The notes: a model not told the origin generated them from the letters alone. DNA of 17,634 bases from Ruminococcus sp. UBA4275 (GCA_002395085.1 DGVV01000041.1:1-17634), one strand, 5' to 3'. Positions 5,922-14,734 are shown, counted from the first letter of the stretch. Numbers and translations are program-made.

Positions 5922-7739
5922 GTGCATCAGGAATTTCTTATGGGCAATGCCGCCATCGCACGCGGCGCGATTGCTGCCGGACTGAATCTCGTCTGCGGCT
6001 ATCCCGGCACGCCCTCGACTGAAGTGCTCGAAACCGCCGCCAAACAAAATGACGGCTCCCGCTATGTAGAGTGGTCGGTGAATGAGAAAGCCGCCCTCGA
6101 ACTCGGCGCCGGCGCTGCATACTGCGGTGCGCGCGCAATGGTCACCATGAAGCAGGTCGGTCTGAATGTCGCCTCTGATCCGCTCATGTCGCTTGCCTAC
6201 ATCGGCGTGAAGGGCGGCATGGTCATTCTCGTGGCAGATGACCCCGGCCCCATTTCCTCGCAGACCGAGCAGGATACCCGCAGCTTTGCGGCATATTCCA
6301 AGCTGCCCTGCTTCGACCCCGCCTCCGTGCAGGAAGCATACGACATGATTCAGGACGCCTTCGCGTATTCCGAGCAGTACCATACGCCGGTGCTGTTCCG
6401 CCCGACCACCCGCGTCTGCCACGGCTATGCGTCCATTACCGTGAAGGATCCGGAGGAATTCGTCACCAATCAGCCGGAGGGCTTCGTGAAGGATTCCTCG
6501 AAATGGGTGATTTTCCCGCGGCTGTCCTATCAGGCGCATATCAACATTGAAGCACGCAATGCCGGTCTGCAAACGGTCTTTTCGGGCTATGCGCACAATG
6601 TCATCACGCCTGCCGCTGATGCCCGATGTCGCAAAGGCATCGCGACGCACGGTATCAGCAGCACCTATACCGCAGAAGCGCTCCGCGGTATGGCAGATGC
6701 GCCCCGCGTGCTGAAAGTCGCGACGCCGTTCCCGTTCCCTGAGAAGCTCGCAGTCGAATTTCTAAGCGGTCTGGATGAGGTGCTGTGCATCGAGGAGCTT
6801 GATCCGGTGATCGAGCGCGAACTGACGTACATCTGCGGCAAATATCACCTGAATGTGACCATCCGCGGCAAGCTCACCCACGATGTCAAAAACGCAGGCG
6901 AGAATACCTGCGCATCGGTCACGGAGAATATCGCGAAGTTCATGGGGCATACGCTGCCCGCCGCACCGGAGACCGATGTTCCGCCCGCATTGCCGGTGCG
7001 TCCGCCGGTGCTTTGCGCGGGATGCCCGCACAGAGCATCCTTCTACGCGGTGAAGCAGGCGATGAAGGGCAAAAAAGCGGTGTTCTGCGGCGACATCGGC
7101 TGCTACACCCTCGGCAATGCGATGCCGCTTGACATGGTTGATACCTGCCTTTGCATGGGCGCGGGTGTCAACATCACACAGGGCATCGGCAAGATCGAGC
7201 CGGACACGACGTGCTTTGCATTCGTGGGCGATTCGACCTTCTTTGCCTCTGCGATCACCGGCGCGGTGAATGCGGTGTACAATCAGGCAAATATGACGCT
7301 CGTTGTGCTGGATAATTCCACCACCGCAATGACCGGTCATCAGCCGCACCCCGGCACAGGCCGCACAATGATGGGTCAGGTCGTGGACAAGGTCAGCATC
7401 GAGGCGGTGCTGAAAGGCGTCGGTGTGAAAACCGTCGAAACGGTCAATCCGCTGGAGCTGGACAAGGCAATCGAGACCGTGCAGCGCGTTTCCGCAGAGG
7501 ACGGCGTCAAAGCGATCATCTTCAAATCGCCCTGCGCGGTACTCATCAAGCCCGAACAGCCCGCGGTCATTGACGCGGACAAATGCACAAACTGCAAGCG
7601 CTGCATCAAGCAGCTCGGATGCCCCGGACTGGTGCTGAAAGACGGTCACGCGGCAATCGAGCAGGCGCTCTGCACCGGCTGCGGACTCTGTGAACAGGTC
7701 TGCGCATTCCACGCAATTTCGACAGGAGGTGCAAACTGA
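5922..7739 (+). CDS. iorA: Indolepyruvate:ferredoxin oxidoreductase, alpha subunit
   Basis: IorA is the catalytic TPP-dependent subunit that interconverts arylpyruvates (indolepyruvate, phenylpyruvate) and aryl-acetyl-CoA with ferredoxin. Its 605 residues match the usual length. Near the N-terminus, 'GYPGTPSTE' (26-34) and 'E55' in 'WSVNEKAALE' belong to the pyrimidine-binding domain. 'CAGCPHR' precedes 'GDIGCYTLG' (390-398) and 'GDS' (436-438) in the pyrophosphate/Mg-binding domain. The C-terminus carries two [4Fe-4S] sites: C555, C558, C561, C567 and C584, C587, C590, C594. The start is GTG, 10 bases after AGGAG at 5907-5911; no in-frame ATG fits better. Its stop overlaps the iorB start (TGATG), so the subunits are coupled. 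Confidence 0.95.
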   Translation: MHQEFLMGNAAIARGAIAAGLNLVCGYPGTPSTEVLETAAKQNDGSRYVEWSVNEKAALELGAGAAYCGARAMVTMKQVGLNVASDPLMSLAYIGVKGGMVILVADDPGPISSQTEQDTRSFAAYSKLPCFDPASVQEAYDMIQDAFAYSEQYHTPVLFRPTTRVCHGYASITVKDPEEFVTNQPEGFVKDSSKWVIFPRLSYQAHINIEARNAGLQTVFSGYAHNVITPAADARCRKGIATHGISSTYTAEALRGMADAPRVLKVATPFPFPEKLAVEFLSGLDEVLCIEELDPVIERELTYICGKYHLNVTIRGKLTHDVKNAGENTCASVTENIAKFMGHTLPAAPETDVPPALPVRPPVLCAGCPHRASFYAVKQAMKGKKAVFCGDIGCYTLGNAMPLDMVDTCLCMGAGVNITQGIGKIEPDTTCFAFVGDSTFFASAITGAVNAVYNQANMTLVVLDNSTTAMTGHQPHPGTGRTMMGQVVDKVSIEAVLKGVGVKTVETVNPLELDKAIETVQRVSAEDGVKAIIFKSPCAVLIKPEQPAVIDADKCTNCKRCIKQLGCPGLVLKDGHAAIEQALCTGCGLCEQVCAFHAISTGGAN

Positions 7740-8311
7740 TGCAGACGAATATTCTGATCTGCGGCGTCGGCGGACAGGGCATCGTCCTGACCTCGAAACT
7801 CATCGCCGCAACGGCAATGGCACACAAGATCCCCGTGATGAGCGCGGAGACAATCGGCATGGCGCAGAAGGGCGGCAGCGTATTCAGCTTCCTGCGGCTC
7901 GGAGATGACCTGCACTGTCCGATGTTTCCGGAGAAATCTGCCGACATCATCATCGGATTTGAACCGGCAGAAGCCGTCCGGATGCTGCCCTATCTGAAAG
8001 ACGGCGGCAAGGCGGTTGTCAATACCCACGCGATCATGCCCGTGACCGCGGCGCTCTCCGGCAGCAATTACACCGGCACGGAAATGACGGATTATCTGCA
8101 AAAACACGTTGCCGCACTGACACTTCTGGATGCGGACGCGATCTGCCGCGAAATCGGCTCACCGAAGGTGCTGAATATGATTATGCTGGGCGCGGCAATC
8201 CGTGCGAATGTGCTGCCCTTCACAATCGGCGACATTGAGGAGACCATGAGAGCGACCGTCAAGCCGCAGTTTGTGGAGATGAACTGCAAGGCGCTCGAAT
8301 ATCAAATCTGA
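7739..8311 (+). CDS. iorB: Indolepyruvate:ferredoxin oxidoreductase, beta subunit
   Basis: IorB is the partner subunit of IorA, of the pyruvate/2-ketoacid oxidoreductase gamma-domain type. Its 190 residues are the normal length. It begins with 'ILICGVGGQGIVLTSKLIA', the glycine-rich opening of this family, followed by 'ETIGMAQKGGSVFS' and 'PEKSADIIIGFEPAEAVR'. AGGAGGT at 7723-7729 lies within the end of iorA, and the ATG shares one base with the iorA stop. The enzyme acts in the cytosol as an alpha/beta complex. Confidence 0.95.
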   Translation: MQTNILICGVGGQGIVLTSKLIAATAMAHKIPVMSAETIGMAQKGGSVFSFLRLGDDLHCPMFPEKSADIIIGFEPAEAVRMLPYLKDGGKAVVNTHAIMPVTAALSGSNYTGTEMTDYLQKHVAALTLLDADAICREIGSPKVLNMIMLGAAIRANVLPFTIGDIEETMRATVKPQFVEMNCKALEYQI

Positions 8312-8328
8312 CAGCAAAGGAGGAACCT

Positions 8329-9207
8329 ATGCGTCTCATCAAGCTGCTCGGAATGCTGGCTGTCGGCGCGGCAGCAGCCGGTCTGCTGGCATCCTGCGGA
8401 CAAGTGAAAAGCGAGAAGGAGCTTTTGAAGCGGGCAAAGCAACAGTACGGAAAATGCACGCTCATCTCGTCAGACAGCTCCGACAAAAGCAGGACTGTCC
8501 GGGTGCGGGATGAATTGCAGGGCTTTGAATACAAGCTGACCAGCGACATGAATTCCATCGACATCGACGGCAGCCATTTTGGCTCGGTGCAGCGTACAAC
8601 GGATGATTTCCTGCCGCGGCTCGGCGATCACATCCGCGAAACGGTGCAGCCGGAGGTCGCGGAGATTTGCAGCCGCGCAAAAGCGGAATACGAATTCCCC
8701 GCAGAATTTACAAATAACATGGATCCGTTCCTGATTATCCGCGCCGACGACCCAAAGCAGAGCGAAGATGCCGCGCTTGCCTGTGCGGCAGTCATCCAGA
8801 AGCAGAATCTCCGGAACCGGTTTGACCAGGTACAGATCAGCGTGTACACCACAGCGGGCGAGATGATCGGCTTCATTCTGCTGCCGGGGAATGTTCTGAC
8901 CGAAGCGCAGGATGAGAACGCCCGCATAATCCTGAATGAAGCGAGGAATTACTGCATTGCATCCAAAGCCGGCAGGCTGGATACGTTCAGTCTCGTGCGC
9001 ATGGAACACATCACCTTTGCAGATACGGGTCTGCCGCTGGAACGCTTGCAGCCCTCCCCGGATTTCGGGTACGTCAAAAACAAGGATCAGCCTGTCACCG
9101 TCTACTATTTCTCCTATCAGGGCAAGGAATTTTTCATCATGAATTTTGAGGACACAAAAACCTCGCTCCACTATACGAATTTCCGCGAGGTTTTCCCCGA
9201 AAAATAA
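8329..9207 (+). CDS. Lipoprotein of unknown function
   Basis: This 292-residue exported lipoprotein has a short basic N-terminus, a hydrophobic core, and the lipobox L-A-S-C with the acylated cysteine at residue 23. The rest is a charged extracytoplasmic domain with no motif I recognise. It includes 'FEYKLTSDMNSIDIDGSHFGSVQRTTDDF' split over residues about 65-93 and ends in 'TSLHYTNFREVFPEK'. AAAGGAGGA precedes the ATG, and only 17 bases separate it from iorB, so it is probably co-transcribed. A surface lipoprotein inside a cytosolic aryl-acid operon is unexpected. Sensing or binding of the acid is conceivable, but nothing in the sequence shows it. Confidence 0.8.
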   Translation: MRLIKLLGMLAVGAAAAGLLASCGQVKSEKELLKRAKQQYGKCTLISSDSSDKSRTVRVRDELQGFEYKLTSDMNSIDIDGSHFGSVQRTTDDFLPRLGDHIRETVQPEVAEICSRAKAEYEFPAEFTNNMDPFLIIRADDPKQSEDAALACAAVIQKQNLRNRFDQVQISVYTTAGEMIGFILLPGNVLTEAQDENARIILNEARNYCIASKAGRLDTFSLVRMEHITFADTGLPLERLQPSPDFGYVKNKDQPVTVYYFSYQGKEFFIMNFEDTKTSLHYTNFREVFPEK

Positions 9208-9324
9208 GCGCGGCATTCAAATCGGACATCAGCACTGCCGGTACGATTCGCAGCAGTGCGCTCCATATACCGTTCCGGAACCGGAACATCATCACCACAC
9301 TATCTGAAACGAGGAAACAAAATT

Positions 9325-10563
9325 ATGCAGATTACAGAAAAGCAGCTTGCGCAGGTCAATGAACGCATCAAGGCGCTGATCGCATCCGGCAGTTTTTACG
9401 GCAAAAAGCTCGAAGATGCAGGAATTTCGGAGGTGCATTCTCCGGAAGAATTCCGGAAACTCCCCTTCTCCGAGAAGGCGGATCTCCGTGAAGCCTATCC
9501 GCTGGGGCTCATGGCAACGGACGAATCGAACATCGTCCGCATCCACTCCTCCTCCGGCACGACCGGCACACCGGTCATCATCCCGTATACCCAGAAGGAC
9601 GTTGACGACTGGGCAACGATGTTTGCGCGCTGTTATGAGGTTGCGGGCATCACCAATAAAGACCGCATCCAGATCACGCCGGGATACGGTCTGTGGACGG
9701 CGGGCATCGGCTTCCAGCTTGGATGCGAGAAACTTGGCGCAATGGCAGTCCCGATGGGTCCGGGCAATACCGACAAGCAGCTCCAGATGATGCAGGATCT
9801 CGAAACAACCGTTCTCTGCTCAACCTCCTCCTATGCACTGCTGCTCACAGAGGAAATCGAAAAGCGCGGCATTGACCGCAGCAAGATCAAGCTGCGCAAG
9901 GGTGTCATCGGCTCGGAGCGCTGGAGCGCGAAAATGCGCGAGCGCATCGCGGAAGGTCTTGGCATCGAACTCTACGACATCTACGGTCTGACGGAGATTT
10001 ACGGCCCCGGCATCGGCATCAACTGCAAGTACAATACCGGTATGCACATCTGGGATGACTTCCTCTATCTGGAGATCATCGACCCGCAGACCGGCGAGCC
10101 TGTGCCGGACGGCGAACAGGGCGAAATCGTCATCACGACGCTGTGCAAGGAGGGCGCACCGCTCATCCGCTACCGCACGCATGATCTCTCGCGCATCATT
10201 CCGGGCGAATGTCCCTGCGGCAGAAGCTATCCGCGCATTGATGTGATCGCGGGCAGAACCGACGACATGATGAAGATTAAGGGCGTCAACGTCTTCCCGA
10301 AGCAGATTGAGGAAGTGCTGGCGCAGTTCCCGGAGATTTCGAGTGAGTATCAGATCCGCATTTCGCATCTGGACGGCAAGGACACGATGCGCATTTATGT
10401 GGAGACGAACGGCACGGTGAATTTTGCAGATCTTGCAGAACGGATCGCAGAGAAGGTCAAGAGCCGGATCGGATTCACGCCGATTGTGAAGGTGGTGGAG
10501 ATCGGCGTGCTGCCGCGCAGCATGAAGAAGACCGCCCGCGTGATCGACGAGCGCTTCGAGTGA
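9325..10563 (+). CDS. paaK: Phenylacetate-CoA ligase family protein
   Basis: This ligase makes aryl-acetyl-CoA from an arylacetate, ATP and CoA through an acyl-adenylate. It has 412 residues, somewhat shorter at the N-terminus than typical PaaK. Motifs are the P-loop 'SSSGTTGTP' (about 75-83), 'YGLTEIYGPG' (from Y220), 'YRTHDLSRI', and the C-terminal 'GRTDDMMKIKGVNVFP' (about 309-324). Near the end, 'RSMKKTARVIDERF' probably carries the C-terminal catalytic lysine. The frame opens at 9256, but the ATG at 9325 has GAGGA 9 bases ahead and starts just before the first conserved helix. Its neighbours iorAB point to phenylacetate, indoleacetate or hydroxyphenylacetate as substrates, for net synthesis of aromatic amino acids or the reverse. 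Confidence 0.9.
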   Translation: MQITEKQLAQVNERIKALIASGSFYGKKLEDAGISEVHSPEEFRKLPFSEKADLREAYPLGLMATDESNIVRIHSSSGTTGTPVIIPYTQKDVDDWATMFARCYEVAGITNKDRIQITPGYGLWTAGIGFQLGCEKLGAMAVPMGPGNTDKQLQMMQDLETTVLCSTSSYALLLTEEIEKRGIDRSKIKLRKGVIGSERWSAKMRERIAEGLGIELYDIYGLTEIYGPGIGINCKYNTGMHIWDDFLYLEIIDPQTGEPVPDGEQGEIVITTLCKEGAPLIRYRTHDLSRIIPGECPCGRSYPRIDVIAGRTDDMMKIKGVNVFPKQIEEVLAQFPEISSEYQIRISHLDGKDTMRIYVETNGTVNFADLAERIAEKVKSRIGFTPIVKVVEIGVLPRSMKKTARVIDERFE

Positions 10564-10930
10564 AGCGGGAATGCGGTATCGCTTTGCGATGATTGTAATG
10601 GGGGCGCTGCCCCCATGCCCCTGCCAAAGGGATGCTATCCCTTTGGAATCCCGTTATTAGAATATCCAAGCAAATGCGTGAAAAAGCGCATCGAAAACTG
10701 GCGGGACATTCATAAAATTTTTGGTCGAGCTTTTTTCAAAAAGCTCGCGGAGTCCAGAGGCAGCGCCTCTGGTCGCGCTCCGCAGAGCGCGAAACACTCT
10801 TAACGTATCAAGAGCTCCGCAAGGGGTGAATTGCCGCAAAGCGGCAAGAGGGGACGCCCTGCGATAGAGGGCGTCCCCTAAGTGAATTGCAGAGCAATTC
10901 ACAGTATAAAGGTATCGCGCAGCGATACCC
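10564..10930 (+). repeat. Modular hairpin repeat, copy C (most complete)
   Basis: After the paaK stop there is no gene, but at least ten short hairpins stand in series. Spans are 10578-10590, 10598-10616, 10624-10646, 10726-10747, 10754-10772, 10773-10792 (TCGCGCTC-CGCA-GAGCGCGA), 10831-10847, 10849-10879 (12-bp stem), 10882-10902 (9-bp stem around AGA) and 10911-10929. Stems are 5-12 bp and nearly all perfect; loops are 2-7 bases. The modules from 10726 on align with copies A and B. It is in sense orientation with paaK, as copy A is with merR. Confidence 0.85.
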
Positions 10931-10950
10931 TTTGATAACACGTATTTACG

Positions 10951-10987
10951 CACAAAAAACCGCCTTCGGATCACTCCGAAGGCGGTT
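10951..10987 (-). terminator. Intrinsic terminator of the hydrogenase operon
   Basis: A perfect 13-bp stem (10958-10970 with 10975-10987) with a 4-base loop is followed on the minus strand by a run of T. It starts 18 bases after the hydA stop codon. Confidence 0.93.
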
Positions 10988-11005
10988 GCTTTATGACAGA
11001 GAAAA

Positions 11006-12784
11006 TCAGATCTTGTGGACACCGCGTGCGACATAGCTGGTGTGCAGGATCTCATGTGCCTTGTGGCTGCCCGGCTCACCGAAGAACTCCTTGTACAGGG
11101 TCTGGATCATCGGGTTATCCTGAGACTTACGCAGCTCCATCTTTGCATCGGCATCGTAGAGAGCCTTTGCACGGAGCGCACGAATGTCGGTGAAGTTGCG
11201 GACAGATGCCGGCTGAATCGGCTGACCGCCGCCGTTGACACATCCGCCGGGGCAAGCCATGACCTCGATGAAGGTGTAATCTGCCTCGCCGGCACGAACC
11301 TTCTCCAGCAGCTTGCGGGCATTTGCCAGACCGCTGACGACAGCGACCTTGACAGTAACGCCGCCTGCGGTATAGGTTGCCTCCTTGATTGCCTCGGTGC
11401 CGCGGACTTCCTTGAAGTCGATTGCATCACCGGTGAGCTTCTCGCCGGAGAGCTTCTCAACAGCATAGCGGAGAGCAGCCTCCATAACGCCGCCGGTTGC
11501 ACCGAAGATCAGACCGCCGCCGGTGAAGATGCCGAGCGGATCGTCGAACTTCTCATCGGGCAGCGCATTGAACTCGATGCCTGCGCGGTCAATCATTCTG
11601 CCAAGCTCACGGGTCGTGAGGGCGATGTCAACATCCGGCACGCCTGCTGCGGACTGATCCGGTCTGCCGATCTCGAACTTCTTTGCGGTGCAGGGCATGA
11701 TTGCGACGGACACGATGTCCTTCGGATCCCAGCCCATCTTCTGTGCATAGTAGGTCTTGATGACAGCACCGAGCATCTGCTGCGGCGACTTGCAGGTAGA
11801 GAGATTCGGAATCATATCCGGGAAGTAATGCTCACAGAACTTGACCCAGCCCGGCGAGCAGGAAGTAATCATCGGGAGAACGCCGCCGTTCGAGACGCGC
11901 TCGATCAGCTCAGTTGCCTCCTCCATAATGGTGAGGTCAGCGGAGAAGTTGGTATCGAACACATGGTCGAAGCCGAGTCTTCTGAGCGCAGCGACCATCT
12001 TGCCCTCAACATTCGTGCCGATCGGGAGACCGAACATCTCGCCGAGGCCTGCACGGACAGACGGAGCAGTCTGCACGATGACGTGCTTGGTCGGATCTGC
12101 GATTGCCTCGAAGACCTTATCGGTGAAGTCCTTCTCAGAGATTGCACCGGTCGGGCAGACCGTGATGCACTGACCGCAGGAGACGCAGGAAGTCTCACCG
12201 AGGCCCTTGTTGTACTGCGAGCCGATGTTGGTGATGAATCCGCGCTCATTTGCGCCGATGACGCCGATGCCCTGCGTAACTGCACAGGCTGCGACACAGC
12301 GGCGGCAGAGGATGCACTTATTGTTGTCGCGGTACATATGTGCCGCGGAGTCGTCGATCGGATACTCCGTTCTCGAACCGGCATAGACGTCTGCATCGGT
12401 GATGCCGAGGTCATGTGCGAGCTGCTGGAGTTCGCAGTTCTTGCTGCGGACGCAGGACAGGCACTTCATGTCGTGGTTGGAGAGAAGGAGCTGCATGGTC
12501 TTTCTGCGGGAATCCAGAACCTTCGGGGAGTTGGTGAAGACCTCCATACCCTCAGAAACGGGATACACACAGGCTGCGACGATGCGCTTCGGTCCGAGAG
12601 CCGGTCCGCGCATTTCCTGTGCCTCAACGACGCACATACGGCACGCACCGATCTCATTGATGTCCTTCAGATAGCAGAGCGTCGGAATGATGACGCCGGC
12701 TGCGCGTGCGGCTTCCAGAACGGTAGAGCCCTTCGGGACAGAAACCGCGAAGCCGTTAATTTTCACATTAATCATATCACTCAT
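11006..12784 (-). CDS. hydA: [FeFe]-hydrogenase catalytic subunit (HydA/HndD type)
   Basis: HydA carries the H-cluster that makes or oxidises H2 and exchanges electrons with ferredoxin. Its 592 residues have the full modular order. The N-terminal [2Fe-2S] domain has C37, C48, C51 and C72. The His-ligated [4Fe-4S] site has H104, C108, C111 and C117. Two [4Fe-4S] clusters use C157/160/163 with C210, and C200/203/206 with C167. The H-cluster domain has 'TSCSPGW' (C309), 'MPCTAKKFE' (C365) and 'EVMACPGGCVNGGGQP' (C511, C515). The first H-cluster motif has Ser after C309, where well-studied enzymes have a second Cys. The hydB stop codon abuts the ribosome site (TAAGGAGGG), so the genes are coupled. 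It probably assembles with HydB and HydC. Confidence 0.95.
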   Translation of the reverse strand: MSDMINVKINGFAVSVPKGSTVLEAARAAGVIIPTLCYLKDINEIGACRMCVVEAQEMRGPALGPKRIVAACVYPVSEGMEVFTNSPKVLDSRRKTMQLLLSNHDMKCLSCVRSKNCELQQLAHDLGITDADVYAGSRTEYPIDDSAAHMYRDNNKCILCRRCVAACAVTQGIGVIGANERGFITNIGSQYNKGLGETSCVSCGQCITVCPTGAISEKDFTDKVFEAIADPTKHVIVQTAPSVRAGLGEMFGLPIGTNVEGKMVAALRRLGFDHVFDTNFSADLTIMEEATELIERVSNGGVLPMITSCSPGWVKFCEHYFPDMIPNLSTCKSPQQMLGAVIKTYYAQKMGWDPKDIVSVAIMPCTAKKFEIGRPDQSAAGVPDVDIALTTRELGRMIDRAGIEFNALPDEKFDDPLGIFTGGGLIFGATGGVMEAALRYAVEKLSGEKLTGDAIDFKEVRGTEAIKEATYTAGGVTVKVAVVSGLANARKLLEKVRAGEADYTFIEVMACPGGCVNGGGQPIQPASVRNFTDIRALRAKALYDADAKMELRKSQDNPMIQTLYKEFFGEPGSHKAHEILHTSYVARGVHKI

Positions 12785-12799
12785 GCTGCTAGACCCTCC

Positions 12800-14707
12800 T
12801 TACTGCTTGCTGATCGCCTTGAACTTGCACTGGCTCATGCACGCACCGCACTTGACGCACTTGGAAGCGTCGATGGCGAAGGATGCGAGCTTGTGACCCG
12901 GAGCCGTGTAGTCCGTTCTCTCGATCGCGCTGGCGGGGCACTGCTTTGCGCACATACCGCAGCCGATACACTTTTCCTTGTCGATGACGAAGGTCAGCAG
13001 CGACTTGCAGACGCCTGCCGGGCACTTCTTGTCAACGATATGCGCGACATACTCATCGCGGAAGAAGCGGAGCGTGGAGAGAACCGGATTCGGCGCAGTC
13101 TGACCCAGACCGCAGAGGGAGTTTGCCTTGATGTACTGACAGAGTTCCTCCAGCTTGTCCAGATCTTCCATTGTGCCGTTGCCGTTGGTGATCTTATCGA
13201 GGATCTCATAGAGACGCTTCGTACCGATACGGCAGGGCGTACACTTACCGCAGGATTCATCCATCGTGAACTGGAGGAAGAACTTTGCAATATCGACCAT
13301 GCAGTTGTCCTCATCCAGAACGATGAGACCGCCCGAACCGATCATGCAGCCGATTGCAGCGAGGCTGTCGTAATCGACATTGACATCATAGTGCTGAACC
13401 GGAATGCAGCCGCCGGAAGGACCGCCGGCCTGTGCAGCCTTGAACTTCTTGCCGTTCGGGATGCCGCCGCCGATTTCCTCGATGATTTCGCGGAGGGTTG
13501 TGCCCATCGGGACTTCAACCAGACCGGTGTTCTTGATCTTGCCGCCGAGTGCGAAGACCTTCGTACCCTTGGAGTTATCCTTACCCATAGAGGAGTACCA
13601 CTTTGCACCCTTGAGGATGATCTGCGGGACGTTTGCGTAGGTCTCGACGTTATTGAGGATGGTAGGCTTCTGATACAGACCCTTTTCAGCCGGGAAAGGC
13701 GGACGCGGACGCGGCTCACCGCGGTTGCCCTCGATGGAGGTCATGAGCGCGGTCTCCTCGCCGCAGACGAATGCGCCTGCACCGAGACGGAGGTCGATGT
13801 CGAAATCAAAGCCGGTGCCGAAAATATCCTTACCCAGCATACCTGCCTCACGCGCCTGCTTGATGGCGATGCGGAGACGCTCAACAGCGATCGGGTACTC
13901 AGCACGGACATAGATGTAGCCCTGGCAGGCGCCGATTGCATAACCGGCAATGGTCATAGCCTCCAGAACGACGTGCGGGTCGCCTTCGAGGACGGAACGG
14001 TCCATGAATGCGCCGGGGTCACCCTCGTCGGCGTTGCAGCAGACATACTTGATGTCAGCATCCGGCACGATGTTGCGGGCGAGCTTCCACTTCATACCGG
14101 TGGGGAAGCCGCCGCCGCCTCTGCCGCGCAGGCCGGAATCGAGGATCTCCTGAATGACCTCCTCAGGGGTCATGGAGGTGAGAACCTTATTGAGAGCAGC
14201 ATAGCCGTCGCGGGCGATGTACTCGTCGATATTCTCCGGATTGATCAGACCGCAGTTACGGAGTGCAACACGGTGCTGCTTTGCATAGAATGTGGTCTCA
14301 TTGAGGGACTTGATCTCATCAGAGCCCTCGGTGACGGTCTCGTCATAGAGGAACTCCTTGACGGGCTTGCCGCCGATGAGATGCTCCTCGACGATCCGCG
14401 GGATCATTTCCATCTTGACGTGGGTATAGAAAGAACCTTCCGGATAGACAATCATGATCGGGCCGCGCTCGCACAGACCGAAACATCCGGTGCGGACGAC
14501 AAAGACCTTCTCGTCGATATTATTTTCCTTGAGCAGCTTTTCCAGCTCATCCGCGATCTTCATGGAACCGGAAGAAGTACATCCGGTACCGCCGCACATC
14601 AGGACGTGCTTCTCGTACTTGGCGCCGTCAGCGACTTCACCGAGACGGAGTGCCATTTCTGCACGCATCGCTTCCTTGATCGCAGTCAGCTCTTGCAGTG
14701 TCTTCAT
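12800..14707 (-). CDS. hydB: Bifurcating [FeFe]-hydrogenase NAD(P)-binding subunit (NuoF-like)
   Basis: HydB is the flavin subunit that links NAD(P)H with ferredoxin and the hydrogenase. Its 635 residues contain, in order: a thioredoxin-like [2Fe-2S] domain (C38, C43, C75, C79); the NuoF core with the FMN/NAD-binding segment 'GLRGRGGGGFPTGMKW' (192-207) and 'NADEGDPGAFMDR'; the [4Fe-4S] site 'SCGKCTPCR' (C486, C489, C492, with C532); a Cys pair C562/C567; and a C-terminal two-cluster ferredoxin (C580/583/586/590 and C617/620/623/627). The extra C-terminal clusters set it apart from complex I NuoF and fit electron-bifurcating HydABC. GGAGGT precedes the ATG. It is the second gene of the operon. 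Confidence 0.95.
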   Translation of the reverse strand: MKTLQELTAIKEAMRAEMALRLGEVADGAKYEKHVLMCGGTGCTSSGSMKIADELEKLLKENNIDEKVFVVRTGCFGLCERGPIMIVYPEGSFYTHVKMEMIPRIVEEHLIGGKPVKEFLYDETVTEGSDEIKSLNETTFYAKQHRVALRNCGLINPENIDEYIARDGYAALNKVLTSMTPEEVIQEILDSGLRGRGGGGFPTGMKWKLARNIVPDADIKYVCCNADEGDPGAFMDRSVLEGDPHVVLEAMTIAGYAIGACQGYIYVRAEYPIAVERLRIAIKQAREAGMLGKDIFGTGFDFDIDLRLGAGAFVCGEETALMTSIEGNRGEPRPRPPFPAEKGLYQKPTILNNVETYANVPQIILKGAKWYSSMGKDNSKGTKVFALGGKIKNTGLVEVPMGTTLREIIEEIGGGIPNGKKFKAAQAGGPSGGCIPVQHYDVNVDYDSLAAIGCMIGSGGLIVLDEDNCMVDIAKFFLQFTMDESCGKCTPCRIGTKRLYEILDKITNGNGTMEDLDKLEELCQYIKANSLCGLGQTAPNPVLSTLRFFRDEYVAHIVDKKCPAGVCKSLLTFVIDKEKCIGCGMCAKQCPASAIERTDYTAPGHKLASFAIDASKCVKCGACMSQCKFKAISKQ

Positions 14708-14734
14708 AGTAAACCTCCTATGTATTATGCCGGA

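Noticed and set aside
5901..6650. A 249-codon minus-strand frame opposite iorA
   Set aside because: It lies wholly within the iorA coding region in antisense and shows no domain; iorA has strong motif support.
9208..9324. A promoter between the lipoprotein gene and paaK
   Set aside because: The 117-bp gap has an inverted GCACTGC/GCAGTGC pair and some GGTTCCGGAACC-like symmetry, but no hexamer pair at a workable distance. Read-through from the iorA promoter is more likely.
10578..10929. A CRISPR array, because of many short regularly placed repeats
   Set aside because: The units are self-complementary hairpins with differing sequences, not identical direct repeats separated by unique spacers, and no cas gene is near.
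10657..11079. A 140-codon minus-strand frame between paaK and hydA
   Set aside because: It crosses the hydA terminator and repeat copy C and overlaps the end of hydA. It is repeat-derived with no ribosome site.
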